A stretch of DNA of 64,000 nucleotides, from the NCBI RefSeq assembly GCF_028802875.1, contig NZ_JARAMP010000021.1, positions 12,649 to 76,648 on the forward strand. Direction: 5' to 3'. The notes beneath the pieces are model-generated. The model searched no databases, was not told the DNA's origin, and saw only the letters and a program-made list of their open reading frames with translations. Shown here in pieces: positions 42,834-50,879 of the stretch. Every line of letters begins with the position of its first letter. Within the stretch, counting starts at the first letter, position 1. The stretch comes from Seohaeicola sp024304985. GTDB taxonomy: Bacteria > Pseudomonadota > Alphaproteobacteria > Rhodobacterales > Rhodobacteraceae. A program made the translations under genes and the position numbers.

Positions 42834-43847
42834 TTGGCTATCACAGTGCTGCCCCCGCCCTTCGACCCGTCCTCCCAGATCGAACGTCTGGCCGAATTCC
42901 CCGATAACCGCCTGCTGATCGACCTGTGTGGCGAATATGATCGCAATCTGGCCGATCTGGAGAAGAAACTGGGGGTGCAGATCCTGCGGCGTGGCAATCA
43001 ACTGGCCGTCTTCGGCGACCCGGATGCCACAGCCAACGCGATCGAGGTGCTGGATGCGCTCTATGAACGCCTCGAATCAGGCCGCGCGCTCGAACAGGGC
43101 GACATCGACATGCAGATCCGCATGGGCAACTCCGCGCAGGACACCGGCCTTCTGGCCGGCGACCAGCTCGAAATGTTCCGCGCCGGAAGGGTCGAGATCA
43201 AGACGCGCCGCAAACTCGTTGAACCCCGGACCGAGGCGCAGAAAGCCTATGTCCAGAACCTCTTCAAGAACGAGCTGTGCTTCGGCATCGGCCCTGCGGG
43301 CACCGGCAAGACCTATCTGGCCGTGGCGGCAGGCGTGTCCATGTTCATCACCGGACAGGTGGACCGGATCGTGCTGTCCCGCCCCGCGGTCGAGGCGGGT
43401 GAGAAACTGGGCTACCTGCCCGGCGACATGAAGGACAAGGTCGATCCCTACATGCAGCCGCTCTATGACGCGCTCAACGATTTCCTCCCCGGCAAGCAGA
43501 CCGCCAAGCTGATCGAGGAAAAGCGGATCGAGATCGCCCCCTTGGCCTTCATGCGTGGCCGCACCCTCAGCAACGCCTTCGTGGTGCTGGACGAGGCGCA
43601 GAACGCCACCTCCATGCAGATGAAGATGTTCCTCACCCGTCTGGGCGAAGGCTCGCGCATGGTCATCACCGGCGACCGTACCCAGATCGACCTGCCGCGC
43701 GGTGTGACCTCGGGTCTGGCCGATGCCGAACGTCTGCTGAAATCCATCGACAAGATCAGCTTCAACTACTTCACCTCCAAGGATGTGGTCCGCCATCCCC
43801 TTGTCGCCGCCATCATCGAAGCCTATGAGGCGGACGGCACGGTCTGA
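42834..43847 (+). CDS. phoH: PhoH-family ATPase
   Basis: 337 residues from TTG 42834, with AAGGAG 6 nt upstream. The PhoH domain contains Walker A GIGPAGTGKTYLAVAAG and Walker B AFVVLDEAQNAT, then RMVITGDRTQIDLPRGVTSGL. PhoH proteins bind RNA and hydrolyse ATP; the neighbour YbeY is an RNase in ribosome maturation, and the phoH-ybeY-corC order is widely conserved. The N-terminal 110 residues form the KH-like region of the family (LAEFPDNRLLIDLCGEYDRNL). Confidence 0.94.
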   Translation: MAITVLPPPFDPSSQIERLAEFPDNRLLIDLCGEYDRNLADLEKKLGVQILRRGNQLAVFGDPDATANAIEVLDALYERLESGRALEQGDIDMQIRMGNSAQDTGLLAGDQLEMFRAGRVEIKTRRKLVEPRTEAQKAYVQNLFKNELCFGIGPAGTGKTYLAVAAGVSMFITGQVDRIVLSRPAVEAGEKLGYLPGDMKDKVDPYMQPLYDALNDFLPGKQTAKLIEEKRIEIAPLAFMRGRTLSNAFVVLDEAQNATSMQMKMFLTRLGEGSRMVITGDRTQIDLPRGVTSGLADAERLLKSIDKISFNYFTSKDVVRHPLVAAIIEAYEADGTV

Positions 43848-43860
43848 ACACCGCCGCCCG

Positions 43861-43882
43861 TTTCATCTTGCGCCAAATACTC
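43861..43882 (-). repeat. 22-nt dispersed repeat, class B, copy 6
   Basis: On the minus strand GAGTATTT-GGC-GCAAGATGAAA. The hairpin GCGGGGGC-AGACA-GCCCCCGC (43891-43911) lies just upstream on that strand, so the full compound element is about 50 bp. It sits in tandem genes between phoH and ybeY. Confidence 0.75.
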
Positions 43883-43925
43883 TCGGGGGTGCGGGGGCAG
43901 ACAGCCCCCGCTGCAACATCGCCAC

Positions 43926-44456
43926 ATGCTGACCGATACACAGATCGAAGACGACCGATGGGCGCAGGCCGGGCTCGCGGCTCTGGCCGAGACCGCCGCC
44001 TGCGCGACGCTCACCCATCTGGGTTTTGACCCTGATCTCTACACCATCAGCCTGCTGGGGTGCGATGATCGCCGCATCAGCGTGTTGAACGCCGAGTTCC
44101 GGGGCAAACCCGCGCCCACCAACGTGCTCAGCTGGCCCGCGCAGGACCTCGCCGCCGAGGAAGAGGGAGAGGCCCCCTATGTCCCCGACGCGACCCCGCA
44201 GGACGATCCCTTTGCCTTCGACGAAGAGGACGAGGACGAGGGCATCGCGCTGGGCGACATCGCCATCGCTTGGGAAACCTGTGCGCGGGAAGCCGCCGAG
44301 ACGGGCAAGCCGCTGGCGCATCATGTGACCCATCTGGTCGTTCACGGAACCTTGCATTTGCTGGGCTATGACCATGTTCGTGACAAGGATGCCACTTTGA
44401 TGGAAACAATCGAGGTGGCGATACTTGGCAAACTGGGGGTCCCTGACCCATATTAG
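43926..44456 (+). CDS. ybeY: Endoribonuclease YbeY (16S rRNA maturation)
   Basis: 176 residues, complete. The metal-binding signature is HLVVHGTLHLLGYDH at the C-terminus. It carries a long acidic insertion between the second strand and the catalytic part (DLAAEEEGEAPYVPDATPQDD and FDEEDEDEG), making it larger than typical (about 155). YbeY trims the 3' end of 16S rRNA and acts in ribosome quality control. The last 79 codons, from the insertion onward, are repeated exactly downstream by a tandem duplication (44219-44892). Confidence 0.93.
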   Translation: MLTDTQIEDDRWAQAGLAALAETAACATLTHLGFDPDLYTISLLGCDDRRISVLNAEFRGKPAPTNVLSWPAQDLAAEEEGEAPYVPDATPQDDPFAFDEEDEDEGIALGDIAIAWETCAREAAETGKPLAHHVTHLVVHGTLHLLGYDHVRDKDATLMETIEVAILGKLGVPDPY

Positions 44457-44534
44457 GGGCACCGAGGCGGGCCGGTTGCCCGCCGATGGCATTTTGACCA
44501 AGGAAGCGCAGCTTCCACATTCTGGAAAGGTACG

Positions 44535-44708
44535 ATGGGCGACAGCATAGACGGGCGACGAAGAGGACGAGGACGAGGGCATCGCGCTGGGCGACATCGC
44601 CATCGCTTGGGAAACCTGTGCGCGGGAAGCCGCCGAGACGGGCAAGCCGCTGGCGCATCATGTGACCCATCTGGTCGTTCACGGAACCTTGCATTTGCTG
44701 GGCTATGA
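44535..44708 (+). other. Chimeric small open frame made by the duplication (first corC start)
   Basis: The first copy of the corC start (ATG 44535 with its ribosome-binding site) reads MGDSIDG, then crosses into the second ybeY copy out of frame, giving an arginine-rich tail (RRRGRGRGHRAGRHRHRLG) and stopping at 44708. 57 residues. It would be translated but has no expected function. Confidence 0.6.
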
Positions 44709-44793
44709 CCATGTTCGTGACAAGGATGCCACTTTGATGGAAACAATCGAGGTGGCGATACTTGGCAAACTGGGGGTCCCTGACCCATATTAG
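44557..44793 (+). pseudogene. Truncated second copy of the ybeY 3' part
   Basis: Reads DEEDEDEGIALGDIAIAWETC to the ybeY stop, including the whole HGTLHLLGYDH signature, but lacks the N-terminal half and any start codon; an in-frame TAG (44548-44550) precedes it. It is a by-product of the tandem duplication and identical to codons 99-176 of the intact gene. Confidence 0.88.
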
Positions 44794-44871
44794 GGGCACC
44801 GAGGCGGGCCGGTTGCCCGCCGATGGCATTTTGACCAAGGAAGCGCAGCTTCCACATTCTGGAAAGGTACG

Positions 44872-45771
44872 ATGGGCGACAGCATAGACGGGTCTTCTGG
44901 GGCAGCGCAGGGCGCGCTGCCGTATTCAGAGATCGACAAGACGTCACAGGGCGGGTTTTTCCGCCGGATCATCGGGGCGCTCAGCCCCTCGGACAGCGAT
45001 GACGACAGCGAAGAGACGGCCTCGAACGCCTCGACCCCCGAACGTCAGCAGGTCCACAACATCCTGAACCTGCGCCGCATGCGTGTGGAGGATGTGGCGA
45101 TCCCCAAGGCGGACATCACCGCCGTTCCCGATACGATCTCGATGGATGAACTGGTCGAGCTGTTTCGCGAAACCGGCCTCACCCGGCTTCCGGTCTATTC
45201 CGGCACGCTGGATACGCCGCTCGGGATGCTGCACCTCAAGGATTTCGCGCTCAAGCACGGGTTCAACGGCACCTCCGAGGAATTCTCCCTCAAGCAGATG
45301 CTGCGTCCCCTCCTTTATGTGCCGCCTTCCATGTCCATCGGCGTGCTGCTGCAAAAGATGCAGTCCGAACGCAAGCACATGGCGCTGGTGATCGACGAAT
45401 ATGGCGGCGTCGATGGCCTTCTGACGATCGAGGACCTGATTGAACAGGTCATCGGCGAGATCGAGGACGAACACGACACCGACGAGGATCAGTTCTGGAC
45501 CGCCGAAAAACCGGGCCAGTATCTGGCCCTGTCCAAAACCCCGCTCGAGGATTTCGAGGCCGAGATCGGCCTCTCTCTGACCGAACACGAGGATGTGGAC
45601 GAGGAAGAGATCGACACGCTGGGCGGTCTGGTCTTCATGCTCGCGGGCCGCGTGCCCGTGCGCGGCGAGGTGGTCCAGCATCCCGCGGGGGTGGAATTCG
45701 AGGTGGTCGATGCCGACCCCCGCCGCATCAAGCGACTGAGGGTCCGCCTGCCACATGCGTCTGCCGCCTGA
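44872..45771 (+). CDS. corC: CorC/HlyC-family CBS-domain protein
   Basis: 299 residues from ATG 44872 (in the second duplication copy). A short N-terminal tail, then a CBS pair (MRVEDVAIPKADITAVPDTISMDELVELFRETG; SMSIGVLLQKMQSERKHMALVIDEYGGVDGLLTIEDLIEQVIGEI) and the C-terminal CorC_HlyC transporter-associated domain (DFEAEIGLSLTEHEDV, IDTLGGLVFMLAGRVP). The DUF21 membrane part is absent, as in CorC. It is linked to magnesium efflux and stands in the usual ybeY-corC-lnt order. Overlaps lnt by 17 nt. Confidence 0.93.
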   Translation: MGDSIDGSSGAAQGALPYSEIDKTSQGGFFRRIIGALSPSDSDDDSEETASNASTPERQQVHNILNLRRMRVEDVAIPKADITAVPDTISMDELVELFRETGLTRLPVYSGTLDTPLGMLHLKDFALKHGFNGTSEEFSLKQMLRPLLYVPPSMSIGVLLQKMQSERKHMALVIDEYGGVDGLLTIEDLIEQVIGEIEDEHDTDEDQFWTAEKPGQYLALSKTPLEDFEAEIGLSLTEHEDVDEEEIDTLGGLVFMLAGRVPVRGEVVQHPAGVEFEVVDADPRRIKRLRVRLPHASAA

Positions 45772-47302
45772 CATGCAGCCCCGCCTTGCGGGGCTGCGCG
45801 GCCAGCTTGCGCTGGCCGCCTTGGCCGGTGGGCTGGGGGCCTTGGGACAGGCGCCCTTCGATCTGTGGTTTCTGGCAATCCCCGGTCTGGCGCTGCTCTT
45901 CGCGCTGTTGCGCCGCGCGGATGGTCCGCGCCGCGCCGCGCTGATCGGGTGGGCCGCAGGAACCGGCTATTTCGCGCTCGCGCTGTTCTGGATCATCGAA
46001 CCTTTCATGATCAATCCGGCCCGTCACGGCTGGATGGCGCCTTTCGCGCTGGTGGGCATGTCCGCCGGTCTCGCGCTCTTCTGGGCAGGGGCAGGGGCCG
46101 CAACCCGCTGGCTTGGCGGCACGGCCCTCGCCTTCATCGCCAGCTTCGCTCTGGTCGAGGTCGCCCGCTCCTATGTCCTCACCGGCTTTCCTTGGGCGCT
46201 GATCGGCCATGTATGGATCGACACGCCGCTGGTGCATATGGCCGCACTGGTCGGCCATCACGGCCTGACCCTCCTCGCCCTGACGGCAGGCACCGGGCTG
46301 ATGCTGCTCCTGATCCCGGCACGGCGCTGGTGGGGAGCGGCCAGCCTCGCCACCGTGGCGGCGGCAGCGCTCTGGGGCAGCAGCGTCCCGATGGGGGCTG
46401 GACCCGTCGCACAGGCCGATCCCGCCCTTTCAGAGCGTCCGGTGATCCGCATGATCCAGCCCAACGCGCCGCAACATCTGAAATGGGATCGCACGATGAT
46501 CCCGGTCTTCTTCCAGCGGCAGGTCGATTACACCGCCGCCCCCGCCGAAGACCCCGCCCGCCCGCGCCCCGATCTGGTGATCTGGTCCGAAACCGCCCTC
46601 AGCGTGCTTCTCGAAAACGCCGAACCGGAACTCGATGCCATCGCCACGGCGGCCGATGGCGTGCCGGTCGTGCTGGGCATCCAGCGCTTCATCGGCCAGC
46701 GCACCTATAATTCCGCCCTTTTCATTGATGAGGGCGGTGTGATCCGCGCCATCTATGACAAGCATCAGCTGGTCCCCTTCGGCGAATACATGCCCTTCGG
46801 CGAGACCATGGCGAAATTCGGCATCCATGGCATGGCGGCCTCGCGCGGAGGCGGCTTCTCGCCCGGTCCCGGCGCGCGGCTGATGGATCTGGGGGCGCTT
46901 GGCCGCGCCCTGCCGCTGATCTGTTACGAGGCGGTTTTTCCGCAATTCATCAACGCGGCACCGGACCGGCCCGATTTCCTCATGCAGATCACCAATGACG
47001 CATGGTTCGGGGCGCTCTCGGGGCCCTATCAGCATCTCGCACAGGCCCGTCTGCGCGCCATCGAACAGGGCCTGCCCATGGTCCGCGTCGCCAATACAGG
47101 CGTCTCTGCCATGATCGACCCGCTGGGCCGCATCACCGCCCAGATCCCCTTGGGACAGGCCGGCTGGCTGGACGCCCCCCTCCCGGAGCCGCTGCCGCCT
47201 ACGTTCTATGCCCGCACGGGCGAGGGACCGATGCTCCTGCTCATCCCCGGATTGTTCATTCTTGCCGCAGGCTGGCACCTGCGGGCGCGACGCACCAGAT
47301 AG
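45755..47302 (+). CDS. lnt: Apolipoprotein N-acyltransferase
   Basis: 515 residues. About seven membrane helices precede a periplasmic nitrilase-like domain with the triad Glu (LVIWSETALS), Lys (YDKHQLVPFGEYMPFGE) and Cys (PLICYEAVFPQ). It adds the third acyl chain to lipoprotein N-termini; several lipoproteins are in this window. It starts within corC, so translation is coupled. Confidence 0.96.
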   Translation: MRLPPDMQPRLAGLRGQLALAALAGGLGALGQAPFDLWFLAIPGLALLFALLRRADGPRRAALIGWAAGTGYFALALFWIIEPFMINPARHGWMAPFALVGMSAGLALFWAGAGAATRWLGGTALAFIASFALVEVARSYVLTGFPWALIGHVWIDTPLVHMAALVGHHGLTLLALTAGTGLMLLLIPARRWWGAASLATVAAAALWGSSVPMGAGPVAQADPALSERPVIRMIQPNAPQHLKWDRTMIPVFFQRQVDYTAAPAEDPARPRPDLVIWSETALSVLLENAEPELDAIATAADGVPVVLGIQRFIGQRTYNSALFIDEGGVIRAIYDKHQLVPFGEYMPFGETMAKFGIHGMAASRGGGFSPGPGARLMDLGALGRALPLICYEAVFPQFINAAPDRPDFLMQITNDAWFGALSGPYQHLAQARLRAIEQGLPMVRVANTGVSAMIDPLGRITAQIPLGQAGWLDAPLPEPLPPTFYARTGEGPMLLLIPGLFILAAGWHLRARRTR

Positions 47303-47305
47303 CGA

Positions 47306-47334
47306 TTGACGCTTGCCACCAGCGCGCGTAACCA
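47306..47334 (+). promoter_or_regulatory. metK promoter
   Basis: TTGACG (47306-47311), 17-nt spacer, TAACCA (47329-47334), immediately after the lnt stop. A start of transcription at about 47341 would place the riboswitch at the very 5' end of the mRNA. Confidence 0.55.
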
Positions 47335-47347
47335 CGCTGCTATTCCT

Positions 47348-47391
47348 GTCACAACGGCTTCCTGGCGTGACGGGCTTAACCCAATGGAGCA
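47348..47391 (+). promoter_or_regulatory. SAM/SAH riboswitch controlling metK
   Basis: GTCAC (47348-47352) pairs with GTGAC (47367-47371) around the loop AACGGCTTCCTGGC, and CAATGGAGCA (47382-47391) provides the pseudoknot strand that includes the ribosome-binding GGAG 8 nt before metK. This matches the SAM/SAH aptamer known from Rhodobacterales metK leaders. Ligand binding hides the ribosome-binding site, so high SAM lowers MetK synthesis. The linker between the stem and the pseudoknot strand is GGGCTTAACC. Confidence 0.9.
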
Positions 47392-47397
47392 CTTTTC

Positions 47398-48579
47398 ATG
47401 TCACGACAGAATTACGTTTTCACCTCCGAGTCCGTCTCGGAAGGGCACCCTGACAAGGTCTGCGACCGCATTTCCGACGCGGTTCTGGACGCCTTCCTCG
47501 CCGAAGAACCCGAGGCGCGCGTCGCCTGCGAGACTTTCGCCACGACCAACCGCGTCGTCATCGGCGGTGAGGTCGGTCTGTCGGACCAGGCCAAGCTGGC
47601 CGAATATATGGAACGCATCCCCGACATCGCCCGCGCCTGCATCAAGGACATCGGCTATGAGCAGGAAAAATTCCACCACGCCACCTGCGAAATCACCAAC
47701 CTGCTGCACGAGCAATCCGCCCATATCGCACAGGGCGTGAACTCCAGCGCCGACAAGGACGAGGGCGCAGGCGATCAGGGCATCATGTTCGGCTATGCCA
47801 CGAATGAAACCGACGCGCTGATGCCCGCGCCGATCCAGTTCGCCCATGCCATGTTGCGCCGTCTGGCCGAAGTGCGCAAATCGGGCGCCGAGCCGACCCT
47901 TGGCCCGGATGCCAAATCGCAGCTTTCCGTGCGCTATGAAAACGGCGTGCCCGTCGGTGTGACCCAGATCGTCCTGTCCACCCAGCATCTGGACGAAAGC
48001 ATGACCAGCGCCGATGTCCGCGCCGTAGTCGAACCCTATATCCTCGACGTCCTGCCCGAAGGCTGGGTGACCAAGGATACCGTCTGGCACGTGAACCCCA
48101 CGGGCAAATTCGTCATCGGCGGCCCCGATGGGGATGCGGGTCTGACGGGCCGCAAGATCATCGTCGACACCTATGGCGGGGCGGCCCCCCATGGCGGCGG
48201 TGCCTTCTCGGGCAAGGATCCAACGAAGGTTGACCGCTCCGCCGCCTATGCTGCGCGCTATCTGGCCAAGAATATCGTGGCCGCAGGCATGGCCGACCGC
48301 GCCACGATCCAGCTCAGCTATGCTATCGGCGTGGCACAGCCGCTCTCGATCTATGTCGACACCCACGGCACGGGCGCCATCGAACCCGCCGCGATCGAAG
48401 CGGCCATCCCCAAGGTGATGGACCTCACCCCGCGCGGCATCCGCACGCATCTGTCGCTGAACCGCCCGATCTATTCCCGCACCGCAGCCTATGGCCATTT
48501 CGGCCGGCAGCCCGAGGCCGATGGCGGTTTCAGCTGGGAACGCACCGATCTGGCCGAAGCGCTGAAAAAAGCGGTCTGA
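47398..48579 (+). CDS. metK: S-adenosylmethionine synthetase
   Basis: 393 residues with the three MetK domains. Landmarks are FTSESVSEGHPDKVCDRISDA at the N-terminus, DEGAGDQGIMFGYA in the ATP site, GGPDGDAGLTGRKIIVDTYGG and GGGAFSGKDPTKVDRSAAYAAR. It makes SAM from methionine and ATP, the substrate of miaB and trmB neighbours. Controlled by the SAM/SAH riboswitch; a terminator follows at 48599-48631. Confidence 0.97.
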   Translation: MSRQNYVFTSESVSEGHPDKVCDRISDAVLDAFLAEEPEARVACETFATTNRVVIGGEVGLSDQAKLAEYMERIPDIARACIKDIGYEQEKFHHATCEITNLLHEQSAHIAQGVNSSADKDEGAGDQGIMFGYATNETDALMPAPIQFAHAMLRRLAEVRKSGAEPTLGPDAKSQLSVRYENGVPVGVTQIVLSTQHLDESMTSADVRAVVEPYILDVLPEGWVTKDTVWHVNPTGKFVIGGPDGDAGLTGRKIIVDTYGGAAPHGGGAFSGKDPTKVDRSAAYAARYLAKNIVAAGMADRATIQLSYAIGVAQPLSIYVDTHGTGAIEPAAIEAAIPKVMDLTPRGIRTHLSLNRPIYSRTAAYGHFGRQPEADGGFSWERTDLAEALKKAV

Positions 48580-48598
48580 ACCAGTCAGCCACCCGACC

Positions 48599-48631
48599 AA
48601 AGGCGGCGCGGCAACACCCACGCCGCCTTTT
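48599..48631 (+). terminator. Terminator of metK
   Basis: AAAGGCGGCG, 12-nt loop, CGCCGCCTTT plus T: a perfect 10-bp stem starting 19 nt after the stop, with a short T tail. Confidence 0.8.
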
Positions 48632-48686
48632 GCTTGACCTCACTCCACCTTGAAGCCTTGCCCCGATCCGGCTAAGGGGCAGCACC

Positions 48687-49400
48687 ATGACCGACACCCA
48701 TCACCCCTCCGGCGCGCCCTGGCGCAATTTCTATGGCCGCTTCAAGGGCAAGACCCTGCGCGACAGCCAGTATCAACTGCTGGATCAGGACCTCGACAAG
48801 CTCTCCCCCGGCGCGGTGGGCTGGGACGAAAACCCCGACCGCATCCCGCTGGACCTGCCCGCCCTCTTCGGAGGGCGCGATCTCTGGCTGGAAATCGGCT
48901 TCGGCGCGGGCGAACATATGGTGCATCAGGCCGCCGCGAACCCGCAGGTCGGCATCATCGGCTGCGAGCCTTTCCTGAACGGCGTGGCCATGGCACTGGC
49001 CAAGATCCGCAAAGCGGGCGTGGACAACATCCGCATCCATCCCGGTGACGCGCGCCATCTGTTCGACGTGCTGCCGCCCGCCAGCGTGTCCCGCGCCTTC
49101 CTGCTCTACCCGGACCCCTGGCCCAAGAAGCGCCACCACCGCCGCCGCTTCGTGACGCCCGAGCATCTGGAGCCTCTGGCCCGCACCCTCAAGCCCGGCG
49201 CCATCTTCCGCGTCGCGACCGATATCCCCGACTATGTCCGCCAGACGCTGGAAGAGGTGCCGCGCGCAGGCTTCGACTGGCTGGCCGAAGGGCCAGACGA
49301 CTGGCGCAAGCCCTGGTCCGACTGGATCTCGACCCGCTACGAGCAAAAGGCCCTGCGCGAAGGCCGCACACCCCATTACCTGACCTTCCGCAAGCGCTGA
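48687..49400 (+). CDS. trmB: tRNA (guanine-N7-)-methyltransferase
   Basis: 237 residues, SAM-dependent methyltransferase. Motif I is LWLEIGFGAGEHMVHQA; the family marker RAFLLYPDPWPKKRHHRRRF is complete, and VATDIPDYVRQTLEE follows. It forms m7G46 in tRNA. It uses the product of the upstream metK, but each gene has its own transcript end between. Confidence 0.95.
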   Translation: MTDTHHPSGAPWRNFYGRFKGKTLRDSQYQLLDQDLDKLSPGAVGWDENPDRIPLDLPALFGGRDLWLEIGFGAGEHMVHQAAANPQVGIIGCEPFLNGVAMALAKIRKAGVDNIRIHPGDARHLFDVLPPASVSRAFLLYPDPWPKKRHHRRRFVTPEHLEPLARTLKPGAIFRVATDIPDYVRQTLEEVPRAGFDWLAEGPDDWRKPWSDWISTRYEQKALREGRTPHYLTFRKR

Positions 49401-49437
49401 TCCGGCAAGGTCCCGCCGGGTCATGAGCGCGGCGTAT

Positions 49438-49459
49438 GGATATTTTCAGCAAGAAGAAA
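49438..49459 (+). repeat. 22-nt dispersed repeat, class A, copy 7
   Basis: GGATATTT-TCA-GCAAGAAGAAA, in the 126-bp gap between trmB and aroA, the rest of which has no other feature I can name. Confidence 0.72.
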
Positions 49460-49526
49460 CAGCGGCAATGGACCGTGCCTGCGGGCTGGGCTATCACGCT
49501 GCGAGCATTTACTGAGGAGCGACCCG

Positions 49527-50879
49527 ATGTCCGGTCATGCCACACCCGTCCCGATGACATCCACCGCCTGCGGCCCCCTGACGGGCGAGGCAAATGTGCC
49601 CGGTGACAAGTCGATCAGCCACCGGTCCCTGATCCTCGGCGCGCTCAGCGTGGGCGAGACCCGGATCGAAGGTCTGCTGGAAGGTGAAGACGTGCTGGAC
49701 ACAGCCCGCGCCATGCGCGCCTTCGGTGCCGAAGTGACGGATCACGGCGGCGGGAATTGGTCCGTGCATGGCGTGGGCGTGGGCGGCTTTGCAGAACCCG
49801 ATCAGGTGATCGACTGCGGCAACTCCGGCACCGGCGTGCGGCTGATCATGGGGGCCATGGCCACATCGCCCATCACGGCCACCTTCACGGGGGACGCCAG
49901 CCTGAACAAACGCCCCATGGCGCGGGTCACCGACCCGCTGGCGCTGTTCGGCGCGCAATCCGTGGGCCGCTCCGGTGGCCGTCTGCCCATGACCGTGGTG
50001 GGGGCCGCCGATCCGGTGCCTGTGCGCTATGTCGTGCCCGTGCCCTCCGCGCAGGTGAAATCCGCCGTCCTGCTGGCCGGGCTGAACGCGCCGGGCCAAA
50101 CGGTCGTGATCGAGCGCGAAGCCACGCGCGATCATACCGAACGCATGCTGGCCGGCTTCGGCGCCCAGATCGTCACCCGCGACACCCCCGAGGGGCGCGA
50201 GATCACCCTGACCGGTCAGCCCGAACTTGTGGCACAGCATATCGTGGTGCCGCGCGATCCCTCCAGCGCCGCCTTTCCGGTTTGCGCCGCGCTGATCGTG
50301 CCCGGCTCGGATGTGCTGGTGCCCAATATCGGCCTGAACCCCACGCGCGCGGGCCTTTTCACCACGCTGCGTGAAATGGGCGCGGACCTGACATATGAAA
50401 ACCTGCGCGAGGAAGGCGGCGAACCCGTCGCCGACCTGCGCGCGCGCTTCTCGCCCGATTTGCAGGGGATCGAAGTGCCGCCCGACCGCGCGGCAAGCAT
50501 GATCGACGAATACCCCGTGCTGTCCATCGTCGCCGCCTGCGCGCAAGGCTCCACCACCATGCGCGGCGTCAAGGAACTGCGCGTCAAGGAAAGCGACCGG
50601 ATCGAGGCCATGGCCACCGGCCTGCGCGCCAATGGCGTGGCGGTCGAGGATGGCCCCGACTGGTGGATCGTCCAGGGTCTGGGGCATGGCAACATCCCCG
50701 GCGGGGCCACCGTGGCCAGCCATCTCGATCACCGCATCGCCATGTCCTTCCTCGTGCTGGGCATGGTCACCCGCGACGCGGTCACCGTGGATGATGCCTC
50801 GCCCATCGCCACATCCTTTCCCGTGTTCGAGCCGCTGATGCAGGCGCTGGGCGCGCGGATCACGCGGAGCGCGACATGA
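49527..50879 (+). CDS. aroA: 3-phosphoshikimate 1-carboxyvinyltransferase (EPSP synthase), class II-like
   Basis: 450 residues with two inside-out alpha/beta domains. Landmarks are ANVPGDKSISHRSLILGAL, CGNSGTGVRLIMG, LNKRPMARVTDPL, IVVPRDPSSAAFP and ELRVKESDRIEAMATGL. The surrounding sequence follows class II (CP4-like) enzymes rather than E. coli AroA, but the glyphosate-determining residue is Gly (G101), where CP4 has Ala. It makes EPSP in the shikimate pathway, upstream of the trp genes of this window. The stop overlaps the next gene by 4 nt. Confidence 0.95.
   Translation: MSGHATPVPMTSTACGPLTGEANVPGDKSISHRSLILGALSVGETRIEGLLEGEDVLDTARAMRAFGAEVTDHGGGNWSVHGVGVGGFAEPDQVIDCGNSGTGVRLIMGAMATSPITATFTGDASLNKRPMARVTDPLALFGAQSVGRSGGRLPMTVVGAADPVPVRYVVPVPSAQVKSAVLLAGLNAPGQTVVIEREATRDHTERMLAGFGAQIVTRDTPEGREITLTGQPELVAQHIVVPRDPSSAAFPVCAALIVPGSDVLVPNIGLNPTRAGLFTTLREMGADLTYENLREEGGEPVADLRARFSPDLQGIEVPPDRAASMIDEYPVLSIVAACAQGSTTMRGVKELRVKESDRIEAMATGLRANGVAVEDGPDWWIVQGLGHGNIPGGATVASHLDHRIAMSFLVLGMVTRDAVTVDDASPIATSFPVFEPLMQALGARITRSAT

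Larger units (their letters stand above)
44219..44892 (+). repeat. Perfect 337-bp tandem direct duplication over the ybeY/corC junction
   Basis: 44219-44555 and 44556-44892 are identical base for base by my reading, offset 337. Each copy holds the last 79 codons of ybeY, the intergenic gap, and the ribosome-binding site plus first seven codons of corC. The flanks (TTTGCCTT before, TCTTCTGG after) share no microhomology with the unit ends. The left copy completes an intact ybeY and the right copy feeds the intact corC. It could be a recent duplication or an assembly error. Confidence 0.93.

Noticed and set aside
44556..44892. Second, functional ybeY gene
   Set aside because: The copy lacks a start codon and the N-terminal half, and an in-frame TAG precedes it, so it is a fragment.
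44219..44892. Two-unit repeat as the start of a CRISPR or satellite array
   Set aside because: Only two 337-bp units with gene sequence inside and no spacers; it is a simple tandem duplication.
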